The position numbers were made by a program, and so were the translations under genes. Source: Wuchereria bancrofti (lineage: Eukaryota > Nematoda > Chromadorea > Rhabditida > Onchocercidae). From it: a stretch of DNA of 64,000 nt. How positions within the stretch are numbered: the first letter of the stretch is position 1; the number at the start of each line of letters is the position of its first letter. Below the pieces are notes generated by a model that was not told the DNA's origin, did not search any database, and saw nothing but the letters and a program-made list of their open reading frames with translations. The stretch spans positions 384,012 through 448,011 of the forward strand of contig SSBO01000012.1 of NCBI GenBank assembly GCA_005281725.1, given 5' to 3'. This document shows, piece after piece, positions 38,278 through 49,640 of the stretch.

Positions 38278-39553
38278 AATCAGTTGAGCCTTAATCAACC
38301 AATTAATGAATTGTATACAGCAATAAAAAATAATTAATTTAATTTAAGACTTGAAAAAAGATCTAAAAATTGAAAAATTCGCAACATAATAAAATTATGC
38401 TTAAAATGAAATTAAAAAGTTACTTAGGTTAATGCAACCAATTATCAAAAAAAGGAACAAACATTTTAAATTAATATAACAGTCAAATAACTGAAGTATT
38501 ACATTTTCAGTTTCTTATTGCTTTCATTCAATTTTGTAAAATTTTTTAAAATCAAAAAAAGACAATTCTTTTATGAGCAATTCATAAGAATAAAGTGAAA
38601 AACAAAAAAAAAAAAAAATTAATTGGAAAGCAAAATACATGTTAATCATTTTAATTAAGTTTAAAAATTTTAATTTACTGATCCTTTTTTTCTTTGAACA
38701 AGATAATGTTCTATTTTTTCTCATTTAAATAATTTACTGTAAAATACAATAATAGGAGTTGATTAAATTAAACTAAAATAATGTCCAATATGCGAATTAA
38801 ATTAAATTAAATGCAATTATTAGTAATAATTTACTAACACTGTTCAGAAAATTTTCACCGTATCCGACAAATAATGCTGACATCAATGAAATGTAATAGT
38901 TAATAAATGATTACATTTATTGCTTAATTAAATTTTAATTTTCACTGTAAATAATCAAAAGAAAAATAAGGTGAAAAAAAAGGTAATGAATGAAAAAAAA
39001 AAGAAGAAAGAGATAGTAAGGTAGTGAAAATGAATGAATGATTGATTGATTGATTGAATTAATAGCATCGCATGTGTTATTGTCACAACAACTGTTATTA
39101 ACATTAATTATCTTAATGAGTTACATCTAGAAAAGTATGAAGAATTTTGCATAATTAAGCAAGTGCATGAGAAAAGAAAATAGAGAAATTAAATAAATCG
39201 ATAAATTATTCAATGAATGAATGAATGAATAAATAAATAGATAGATAGATAGATAAACAAGTAGACGAATAGATTTAATAAATAAATAAATCGGGAATAT
39301 TTGGTTTAATAAGTAAATAAAAATAAAGAAATAAATAAGAAAATGAAAATAAAGAAAACAAAAAGCATGCAAATAAATATAACATTGAAAACTTAACTTT
39401 TACAAAGGAATGAAAACAGACTTTGTTTGGTTAATTCATTTAAATCAATTGTATTTAAATTAGAATGCATGAAATGCTTTCATTTGATAATTTTATCATT
39501 CATAATAGCAAATTTGATTTTTTGTCTAATTTCTGAATCAGTTATTGGCTATG
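38278..39553. other. Intergenic sequence with simple repeats
   Basis: Contains the presumed promoter of the PLA2-like gene, a (GATT)n stretch at about 39038-39056, and (AATG)n/(GATA)n repeats at 39211-39256. No other gene supported. Confidence 0.55.
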
Positions 39554-41764
39554 GAATTTCATCAAAAGATAATTAAATTAATCGATAATAATAATATTGC
39601 AAAATAATTTTATTATTATAAATGTTAATGATGAATTAACTGAATAGTTCATTGCCAAATTACTATTTAATTCTAATGTAGAATACTCAAGTTAAACTTC
39701 ATTAATATTCAAATTTATGTCTAAATGTAGGTAATAATACTAGATATCAAAACAAAAATTTGATGTAGAAATATGTGAAATTTATTCAAGAATTTTAAAA
39801 ATATCTTTAAAAAAAAATTTTTTTTTTTTAAATTTAAACAAATTAAACAGAAAAAACCGATCAAGGTGAAAATGGTTTATGTGCTATTTTAGTGAAATAT
39901 TAGAATGATTGACAAAATAGTTATACGAAACTTGATTTCAATATGATGAATGATTGCATCATACTGGTTTACAAGACATTCAAAATGATATGAACAATTT
40001 TAATCAATCAATCAATCAATCAATCAATACTTTCATATTTCATTCAACCCTACAATTTGTATGAAATAAACTCGTTGAAAAGTTTTTAATTTCAATTTTT
40101 TTTCTTACTTTTTTTTTCTTTTTTTTTTCTTAAATTTGCTAAATAATTAGTAAATAACAATAAATTCAAAACTTAAATGAAAATTTTCAACAAATTTTAA
40201 AAGAATAAATAGGATTAGTTTTGTAAAATAAAATGAAAATAAAATTTAAACAAAAAATAAAAAACAACTGAAACAAAAACTGAAAATTTGAAAAAAAAAG
40301 ATTAGAAATTCATACTACTATAATAAAAAAGAAAAAATTCCTAAAATGAATGAATAAAAATTTGAAATGTGATTAGTTTTAATTTATCTAATAAGTTGTA
40401 TGAAGAATTATTGAAAACTTGAAACTCTTAGCTAAAAAACAAATAAAAAGAAAGAAAAACAGAAAAACCAATTTGAACTTTTTGTATTAAGCAAATTCTA
40501 TCTTTTATATTCCATTTAATAATCATATCACTAAGATATCATTGAGATATCACTAAGATTATTTCATTTTTCATTTTATATTCACTGATACTGTCACAAT
40601 GCCAACAATATTCAATTATCTATCAAACGTATCTTTCATATTCGCATAAATAATGCATGAAAANGAATTTCATCAAAAGATAATTAAATTAATCGATAAT
40701 AATAATATTGCAAAATAATTTTATTATTATAAATGTTAATGATGAATTAACTGAATAGTTCATTGCCAAATTACTATTTAATTCTAATGTAGAATACTCA
40801 AGTTAAACTTCATTAATATTCAAATTTATGTCTAAATGTAGGTAATAATACTAGATATCAAAACAAAAATTTGATGTAGAAATATGTGAAATTTATTCAA
40901 GAATTTTAAAAATATCTTTAAAAAAAAATTTTTTTTTTTTAAATTTAAACAAATTAAACAGAAAAAACCGATCAAGGTGAAAATGGTTTATGTGCTATTT
41001 TAGTGAAATATTAGAATGATTGACAAAATAGTTATACGAAACTTGATTTCAATATGATGAATGATTGCATCATACTGGTTTACAAGACATTCAAAATGAT
41101 ATGAACAATTTTAATCAATCAATCAATCAATCAATCAATACTTTCATATTTCATTCAACCCTACAATTTGTATGAAATAAACTCGTTGAAAAGTTTTTAA
41201 TTTCAATTTTTTTTCTTACTTTTTTTTTCTTTTTTTTTTCTTAAATTTGCTAAATAATTAGTAAATAACAATAAATTCAAAACTTAAATGAAAATTTTCA
41301 ACAAATTTTAAAAGAATAAATAGGATTAGTTTTGTAAAATAAAATGAAAATAAAATTTAAACAAAAAATAAAAAACAACTGAAACAAAAACTGAAAATTT
41401 GAAAAAAAAAGATTAGAAATTCATACTACTATAATAAAAAAGAAAAAATTCCTAAAATGAATGAATAAAAATTTGAAATGTGATTTATCTAATAAGTTGT
41501 ATGAAGAATTATTGAAAACTTGAAACTCTTAGCTAAAAAACAAATAAAAAGAAAGAAAAACAGAAAAACTAATTTGAACTTTTTGTATTAAGCAAATTCT
41601 ATCTTTTGTATTCCATTTAATAATCATATCACTAAGATATCATTGAGATATCACTAAGATTATTTCATTTTTCATTTTATATTCACTGATACTGTCACAA
41701 TGCCAACAATATTCAATTATCTATCAAACGTATCTTTCATATTCGCATAAATAATGCATGAAAA
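39554..41764. repeat. 1.1-kb direct duplication on either side of a single N
   Basis: Positions 39554-40663 (1110 bases) and 40665-41764 (1100 bases) are the same sequence. They differ by a 10-base indel (AGTTTTAATT present only in copy 1, near 40374) and a few substitutions in the last third, such as TTTTATATTCC against TTTTGTATTCC. The only base between them is N at 40664, and the copies abut it exactly. The contents are AT-rich with an (ATCA)n microsatellite in each copy; no gene is inside. A two-haplotype assembly join explains this better than a real tandem duplication. Confidence 0.93.
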
Positions 41765-42794
41765 ACTAAGGAAAAAAATGCTTAGCATATTTATCCATTT
41801 AAAATTTTTTTTTAAAATTTTCATTTTTATTTTAATTTTATTTTCAATCTACCGTATAAAATTGATCTTTCTCATTCTTTTAAAATATTTTATTAATTTA
41901 ATAAGTGTCAAATTGGATGTACCACTAATTGTTGTACCATTTGCAGTAATTCTCTCGGAATAATGTCATTATATCACATGTTTAGAAAAATAAAGTGAAA
42001 ATTAAACAAAAAAAATGTCACAAATTATAATATACTGTAAATTGTTTTTAAAAAATGAGATTGATAAAAATCAAATTTAAATGGGATTCTTGAAAAATAT
42101 AACCAGCTAACAAAATAATTTAGCTTAAATTAAATGCGGCACTCAAACATATGCTAACATTAAATTTGCATATACATATATAATATATATGTCATTTCTA
42201 TTAAAAATTAAATATTTATTCATTAAAAAAAGAAAGTATTCTTTAAATTTTTTTTTTAAATTTTTTTAAAATTTTCTTTAAAATTTTTAAAAAACTTTTT
42301 TAAAGACTTTTTAATGAAAAGTAAAGAAATGAGTACAGAACTGTATTTCATTCTAATGAATAGTTTTTTGTTTTTTTAAATGAAAATCAAAAAAATCGAA
42401 ATTTTTTTAAATTCCTTGGTCTAGCATTTTTTTTTAAATCATATAGCTACAAGTGAGAAAATGATTGCTTTAACTGTATTCGCAAAAAAAAAAAATTGAA
42501 AAATTTGTTTTAGAACCATAAAGAAAGCTTTATATAATTAAAAATTTTTCTTTCTACTATAATATTTGCTATTTTTTTGGAAATTAGGCAAAATTTTTAC
42601 TTGCTTCATGTCTTTTATTTTAAAATTTAGAATATTTGATTATATTTTAGTATTTAATTATATTTACAGCAACTTTTTTTTTTTGAATTTGAAATATATC
42701 ATTAATTCTTATTCTATATTTTCAATTTTAGAACAAATTTTTTCTTTTTCAATGGAATTAAAATTGTAACAAGAAAATAAAAGAAAAAAAAAAC
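41765..42794. other. No gene identified
   Basis: AT-rich sequence. A possible terminal exon on the minus strand at 41953-41925 (AG, then codons for NYCKWYNN and a stop) would be in phase with the orphan exon at 42900-42795, but on its own it is too short to support. Confidence 0.4.
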
Positions 42795-42900
42795 CGGTGA
42801 TTGAGCAGAAATCGAAATAATTACGATGAATTTTGGTAAATTGGTATGGGAAATGTTTGGGTTCATCACGATTTCTAAATGTCACACCATAATCTTCAAC
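42795..42900 (-). CDS. Orphan coding-like exon, function unknown
   Basis: An isolated open stretch of 35 codons on the minus strand with balanced amino acid use and higher complexity than its surroundings. It begins VEDYGVTFRNRDEPKHF and ends YFDFCSITG. It is bounded by TTAAAG at the 5' side and a GT at the 3' side, and an in-frame TGA lies just upstream, so it can only be an internal or terminal exon. I recognise no family and could not find convincing partner exons. It may belong to a small secreted gene with AT-rich introns, or be a relic. Confidence 0.35.
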
Positions 42901-44873
42901 CTTTAACAGTCATAACCATTGATCATACAATTTATTTTAAATGAAAAAAAAAGTGGAAAAAAAAATGGAAAAGGCAAAAGAAATAGGATGAATTCTTCTC
43001 TATTTCTAAAAATAAATTTCTATTAAAATTTAAATCCACAATTGCAAATTTCAATTTCAAAATTAAACATGCCATTATATTATAGGAAGAAAATATGCAA
43101 CATTAAAAATTATATTGTTAAATAATTGCGTGCATTTTTATACTTTTGAAAAAAGTAATTAATTATTTAAAAGGATTTATTTCGATAATTACTATTAAAG
43201 ATACGTGAAATGCTGCAAAAACTTTCATGATTAAAGATCTTTTCCTTCTTTGTTTCCTTTTTTTCATCCCATTTCTCAGTTTTTTTTTTTGATGCTAGAT
43301 GTAGCGTTTTCATGTTTTAGTTTATTTCCAATATTAATTTGGTATATTTTTCCGTATTTTACATAAAAAAACTTAAAATATAATTGTCGCCCGCAATATT
43401 TAAAACGTAATTTTGTTCTATAAATAAATCTCTGCCCATTATTTCATTGATAAAATTGATAGGAAAAACAAGAAATGAAAAATATTTGCAATTTTCAATT
43501 ATTAAATTAATCCAACAATATTGTACAGAGCAAATATACAAAAATTTGTTTTATTGCTATAAACGAAAAACATACAAAAAACGCTTCAATTAATCCAACA
43601 GTGAATAATAATTAATCGTTTGAAAATATCAAAAAAAAAAAAAAAAAAAACATAGTTGTGCTTGAAAATGCAAATTTTTAAAGATAGATATTTGCAAATA
43701 TGTTTCCATGAAGAATTAAACTAAAAATTATAAAACATTTCTATCAATTGCTATATCAATGTGACAATTTTGTGTTACACTCATAATTTTTATCTTACAT
43801 TTACTAAAAGTATTTCGTAAACAAAACTAGGAAATAGAACTTTGCAATGATAAAGAGTAAACATTTTTAAACAAACAAAAATAGTTTTTATACTGGATGA
43901 TCAGAAAAGTCAGATGACTTTTCCAAAAAAAACATGAGGTAAAAATTTTCAATTCAATTTATGTAAGTATTGCGAAATGTTAAATTTAGTAAATATACGA
44001 TTATATGGCTATGAATGGTAAAAGCATAAATTATGTTTTAAAAATATATTCATAATTGTTAATTACAACGCTATGAATAAAAACATACAACATCCAGTTT
44101 AAAATTTAATGAAATACATATATCGAATAATCATTTGGAAATAATTGATAATAAAATACAATTAAAGCTGCTTTAAAAAATACAAATTTGCAATCATCAA
44201 TTGCAATATTTTAATTACTAATTTTCAATACTTCAAAAATTTTCATATATTCAGAACTATTAATTTTTTAATACATCCATGATAATTAACCATAAAGCTT
44301 GGATGCAACAATGAATCCTCCATTTCGTCTATTTATTAAAACAATTGTAAATTTATTTTAAATTATCAAAATATCCTATGAATTATGCAAATACTTAATG
44401 ACTAGCTAACAAAATTACATTTCCTATAACAACAAATATTCGTTATCTATTAGAATTCCTTAACAACTGTTGTTGAAATTGCGAAAAAAAGAAAGAAAAA
44501 TAATAAAAATGCAAAAAAATGTTTAACGTAAGAAAAAAAAAGAACAGTTAACTGAAAAAATTTTCAAAGCGATCAAGAAATTATTACAATACTACTTCCT
44601 TTTTTATTATATTTTAAAAAGAAAACAAAAACTCATGTTGATGCATTTAAGCAGGAGAAATTTTATGAATCATAACCGAGTGATGAGTAAAAATCATGTA
44701 GCAATAGTTTTGCCAGCATATTTTTTAAATAAAATTTAAAAAAGAAAATTAAAGCTTAATCCTTAAATATATACTTTAAGTATGCTTAATATATTTTGAA
44801 GCATACATATTTACTTGCCTAACTTGAAATGTAATACAAATAAGGATTAAAATAAACTAATTATTTATCAGTA
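42901..44873. other. No gene identified
   Basis: AT-rich. Contains a 20-base inverted repeat at 43904-43923 (GAAAAGTCA, GA, TGACTTTTC), a poly-A run at about 43631-43650, and a minus-strand open frame at 43359-43541 discussed separately. Its right end is the 3' flank of the RPAP3-like gene. Confidence 0.5.
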
Positions 44874-47800
44874 TCATAAAGCATATAGTGTTTGTAAAAT
44901 AGATAATTGATTTTCATCCACTGTGTAACGTTCCATTATTTTTCTTATCACTGAAAAAAAAAATAAATTAACACAATAATATAATATAGCAATAAGTTAG
45001 CGAATTAATGATAATTTAATAAACAATGAAGATAGTATAGTCTGTTCAATGTAAAAATTGATGTGAATAAATAGAATTCGTCCAAGACTAAAAATCTTTT
45101 AGAAATTTTCCTAATGTATATAATGAGAAGGATATGAAATAGGAATACGAAATCGCAAATAAGTTTGAAATTCGTAAACTGAAAGAAGATAGTAATTCCG
45201 AGAGATGCAAATGCAATTCTATTTGATACTACCAAGTTTTAAGCTAACCTGTCACAAAACTGAAGTAAAAAAATGTATTGATACAGTGAATCGAATGTAT
45301 CAGAGGATATCAGTGAAAGAAGTGAAGAGAAGAAGAGAAGAAAAAAGCAATAAGAAATTTTTCTGCAAATTTATTTCTCAATTTTAATCTCACTGATCAG
45401 TTGTTTAAGACCCTTATGCACTTGTCTCTTGAAAGAGTTTAGTCATATTTCGAAAATTCTTCAACAATACCTTAGTTAGACATTAAGTTTGTGTCTAATT
45501 AACCGAAAAATTTTTTCGTAGCATCAGTTTGAGTGAAAGAACATTTCATTATGGCAATTGTATATCACAATATAGTGAAGTATGAAAAAAAGCTTCACAG
45601 ACAACTCATTTTAAAATATTATCGTGTTTAATTAACCTGTTCAATTCTCAGTATCAATAGAAGTTAAGAAAATTCAATCTACTAATATTGTTATTGATTC
45701 AGAACACAAAAAAAAAGAACTAGAAACTGACCATTCTTTGCAGCTTCATCCAAAAATAATACAGCAATATCAAATCGGGAAACATCAGCTAATTTAATCA
45801 AACATTCTAACAGTTGAGAAATATTTGATTGATTAGCTAGAACATCGAAACCAACGAATAAGCACTTCATCATTTCAGTTTCAATCACTTCATCCAGTAA
45901 TTCACCATAATTATTCTTATCAATTGACTGAATGATAGATGATGATGATAATGATGATTAATAATAATAATAATTGATAATAATAATAATAGTAACAATA
46001 ATAATAATGACTGAATAATAGTAATAATAATAATAGTGATAATAATAATATTTATGAAAATTCCAGATTTACTCGAAAAAAAAAATTAAGAAGCCGCTCT
46101 ATTCATATATTGATTGGTTTCAATGTTAACTTTCAAAAAGCTCAGAAAAATAATGAGCGGTAAAAGCACGTGATATTGAACGAGGAATAAAAAAAAAGTA
46201 AAAACATTTTTGGAGGTAATGATGAAGAGCAATTATGAATTAATATTTAAAGGAGAAATCAAAATGGGTGAGAATGTGCTGAAAATGGGAAAAATGATAA
46301 ACAATAGCTTACCAAGAAATATTCAGCAAATGCTACCGGCGTATTCTTAAGCCTATGGAAATCCGAGATAAAAATGAATGATGTCGTTGGAGGAGGAGGA
46401 ATTTCCAGTGGTGACAATTTCTGATTTAGAAAATGAGCGATTATTGCCAGGAATAATACGAAACGTATAAAAATTAAAGTTAAGCAACAATTTCTATTAG
46501 ATTGAAAATGCAATTGTGTCACTGCTCATTAAATTAAAAAAAAAAATATAAAATTAAAGTATTAAGGTTTCATGTCAAGTAGTCAACAACTTGCAACAAA
46601 TAAATAAAAGAATTATGCAAAAAAAGAGAGAAAAAAAAAACAGAAATGAAGAATCATTTTAAACAATAATTTTGAAAATTAAATTACTTACCGGCGAAGA
46701 TATGTGTAATTTATCTTGAATTATTTGTTCAGCCAATTCCATTCTCTCTATCATCTCAATATTTTTAATTTCAATTAGTGGCAATTTTGAACGAAGGAAT
46801 TCATCCCTTTCACCACATGACAACTTCACTTCTACACAGTTCGTCTTTGAAATAAATTTATAGAAGTAAGAAACGAAATTCGGCATTTTTTTGAAACGAT
46901 GAATTGGAAGATGTCAAAAAATTCAATGAAATACGTAACTGATATCTGATAAAAATTTATTTCATAAAATTTAATCGACTTTTTTAAGAATAGTTAAGCA
47001 AGCAGCTAGATAAATAGCTATATATCATGCATTCTAGCATAACAGAAAGATTAAAAAAATAAAAACGAATAAATTGCTCTCATCTTAAAAATAAAAAATG
47101 AAATTTTTGTAAAATTTCTTAACAAATACCTTGTCTTGAATATGCTGCTTCAGCTTTGCAATTTCTTTATTTTTTGGATTGTTTAAATCAATTTTTGAAA
47201 TCTTTTCAGCTGCGATTTCATATAAGTGCAAATTTTCTAACGCTTTCGCATATCTGTGAATAAAGCTTCAACTCATTAGGCTAATAACAGCAATTTCAAT
47301 TATTCCACTCCTTAATATACTCACTCACTATCTTAGGAGAATTAATACTGTTCTATTTAACAAGTTATGAAAAAGAGACAATTTCAGCAAAATTAAATCA
47401 TGACACTTCGTATTACTACAAACTAGATAAGAATCTAAAAAGTGATTGAGACATAAGAAAAAAAAGAAGAGCACTGTGATATCATAATGTTAACATCGCT
47501 AACATTAATACATTAGGATGGAGAATTGTATATTTCAAATTTAAAAAAAAAAATTAAATTCCAAAAAGAAAAAAGTGAAGTTTTACCTAAATACTGCCTT
47601 TACGTTATTTGCATCTAATTCTAAAGCTCTCGCAGAATCCATTAAAGCTCGTTCATATCTATAAAAGTTAATTTTTACAAGGTTCCTGTAATATTTGTCC
47701 AATAATCCCAATGAAAATCTTCAAGATTCTCGTAAACCATCTTTCCGTATCTGACGGTGAAATAGATGACTTTAAAAGAGACATAATATTAACAATATTA

Positions 47801-48386
47801 TGGTCGAATCTTTTGAAAATTGACAAATTTAATCGATCAAAACAATAAGGCAATTTAATCATAAACTCAATCTAAAATTTGAAAAAGTTGAAATTATCAC
47901 TACAGTTTCTTCGTCAAAATCAATATGATTTAAAGTGGAAGAACGCTTTTTAAATCTTAAATGTCATTAATTACGATTACTGAGCATATTTTTTCACTTC
48001 AATTTAGAATCAATTCATTTGCTTATGCTTTAAGTCTCAAGCTATTTTATAAATATAACAATTTCATTTTTTTTTTTTTATACTTAATTTACTTATCCGA
48101 ACCTTCTTTCTATGAATTCGAAGAGCAAGAATATAAGAAACAATTTTGTGCAAAACTATCAATAAATTTAAATAAAAATATATAAAAAAAAACAAAGAAT
48201 ATACTGTTTGATATTGAGATAAGCCTGAGCTCTATTAGCTAGTACTGGTGATGTTTCCTGACATTCCAATGATCTCGTATAACTCTTGATAGCATTATGA
48301 TAACGAAATGAGCGAAAATGTTCGTTGCCTTCAAGACGATGCCGTTCTGCTTCTGCTTTGTTCGTTCCTAATTCGATTTCAGTCAT
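44874..48386 (-). CDS. RPAP3: RPAP3-like TPR cochaperone
   Basis: Likely the nematode RPAP3/SPAG1-type subunit that links Hsp90 to the R2TP complex for assembly of RNA polymerase II and PIKKs; cytoplasmic. Seven exons on the minus strand: 48386-48205, 47658-47587, 47253-47130, 46844-46692, 46420-46313, 45927-45732 and 44950-44874, with all phases closing to 303 residues. The N-terminal ~110 residues form a TPR domain. Clamp residues for an EEVD tail are present: Arg and Asn in RLEGNEHF, Asn in LANRAQAY, Lys and Arg in VKAVFRYAKAL. The C-terminal ~120 residues match the RPAP3_C domain, with PPPPTTSFIF at its start and VSRFDIAVLFLDEAAKN near its end. Human RPAP3 is about 665 residues with two TPR domains, so this is a short form. 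SPAG1 or another RPAP3_C protein is the alternative. It lies 1.25 kb downstream of sec-10 on the same strand. Confidence 0.9.
45940..46050. repeat. (ATA/ATG)n trinucleotide repeat
   Basis: Runs of GATGAT then AATAATAAT and related units in the intron between RPAP3-like exons 5 and 6. Confidence 0.8.
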
Positions 48387-48409
48387 TTCAACAATTCAAA
48401 AGTTGTTCT
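48387..48409 (-). promoter_or_regulatory. Possible trans-splice acceptor and 5' UTR of the RPAP3-like gene
   Basis: On the minus strand TTCAATTTTAG ends at 48408, 21 bases before the ATG. A splice acceptor this close to a start codon, with no upstream coding exon, is typical of spliced-leader addition in nematodes. A normal 5' UTR intron would look the same. Confidence 0.5.
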
Positions 48410-49640
48410 AAAATTGAAATTATTAAAATTAAATGTATTTAAGCAATAACAAACGCATTTTTGAACAAGTGTTAATATCCAAACAATCGATAACCGAATA
48501 TGTTCAATACTAATTCCGATCAATTCTAAAATAATAACTTATAAGTGAACCATGTTAAGTGAGACTTCATTAACTACGGTTAGAACGAAAGAGGCAGTTT
48601 AGGATTCAGTTAGAATTCGGTAAAAGAAAAGGTACTGTATGATTAAGCATCACATTCAAAACTGTCAAAATATCAATAATTTCATTGTAATTTTGTACTG
48701 AAAGAAATTTACTACAATTTCGCTTTTCAAATCATGCTTATTCAATTTAGAAGTAACATAGCAAATCTTTCATGCTCAAAAACAAAATTCATTCAACAAA
48801 ATTTAAGTAATTCAGCAAACTAATTCATTTCCTAAAATTATTTATGCAAATCCAACTAGGATTTATCGGTGGAAAGAATAAAATTTTATTGATAAACAAT
48901 TTACAGGCTTTGCAACCATTTTATTATTTATTATATTGGTGTGATAAAAGAAATTAAAATTTTATGCTTATTAAAAAATATGATATTAAAGTCATAAAAA
49001 CTGAAACATTCCTAAAAATAACCCGTTTTTTTTAACTCTAAAATCGCACATAAAACGGTAAATACGGGAAATTGCAATTTCTAGAAGAATACATAAGCAA
49101 GCTAATGCTAGAGTTTACAATTTCAGCAAGAAGATAATTGTGTAAAATATCATGAGAATCAACAGATCAACGAAAATAGATTGATAATGGTGATATAATA
49201 ACGTTAAAAATTAAGAGTGGAAAAGCGATAAAGACTAAATTTTCTTGAAATTAAATTTAACTTAGAGTTATAAGCTTTGAATTATACTAAAATTACATCA
49301 CAAAATGAAAGAAATAAATAACAAAGGAATATCAACAAATGAGTTCGCTATTTTCGAAAAAATCCCAAAATTACCACATTCAAATCACTAATAAAAATAA
49401 AAGGTTCAAAATTTTTCATAAATTTGTATTCCTCTAACAATTTGTAAAAGTTACAAAATTATGAAAATATGCTATACAATAATAATTTATACAAAATTTA
49501 CTGTAAAGTCACTTTTGAATTTAGCTATATGAGACTACAGCATCAGCCAAAAATTAATTGACCAAATTACCCGTCATACGATCCCGTATAATGCATTCAT
49601 TGATTAAACTAAAAGCAATAAAACAATATCATCATTACAC
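48410..49640. other. Spacer between sec-10 and the RPAP3-like gene
   Basis: About 1.2 kb of AT-rich sequence on the minus-strand path from the sec-10 stop to the RPAP3-like acceptor. No exon or RNA gene seen. It is long for a C. elegans operon spacer but has no sign of a separate gene. Confidence 0.55.

Noticed and set aside
41754..41963. Plus-strand 69-codon frame starting MHEKLRKK
   Set aside because: It begins inside the duplicated block and is mostly Ile/Phe/Leu from AT-rich DNA. No homology.
43904..43923. Inverted repeat GAAAAGTCA-GA-TGACTTTTC as a Tc1/mariner end
   Set aside because: No partner terminal repeat or transposase remnant was found nearby. A 9-base stem is not sufficient.
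45205..45387. Plus-strand open frame of 60 codons inside the RPAP3-like gene
   Set aside because: It lies opposite an intron of a well supported minus-strand gene and shows no motif or splice sites.
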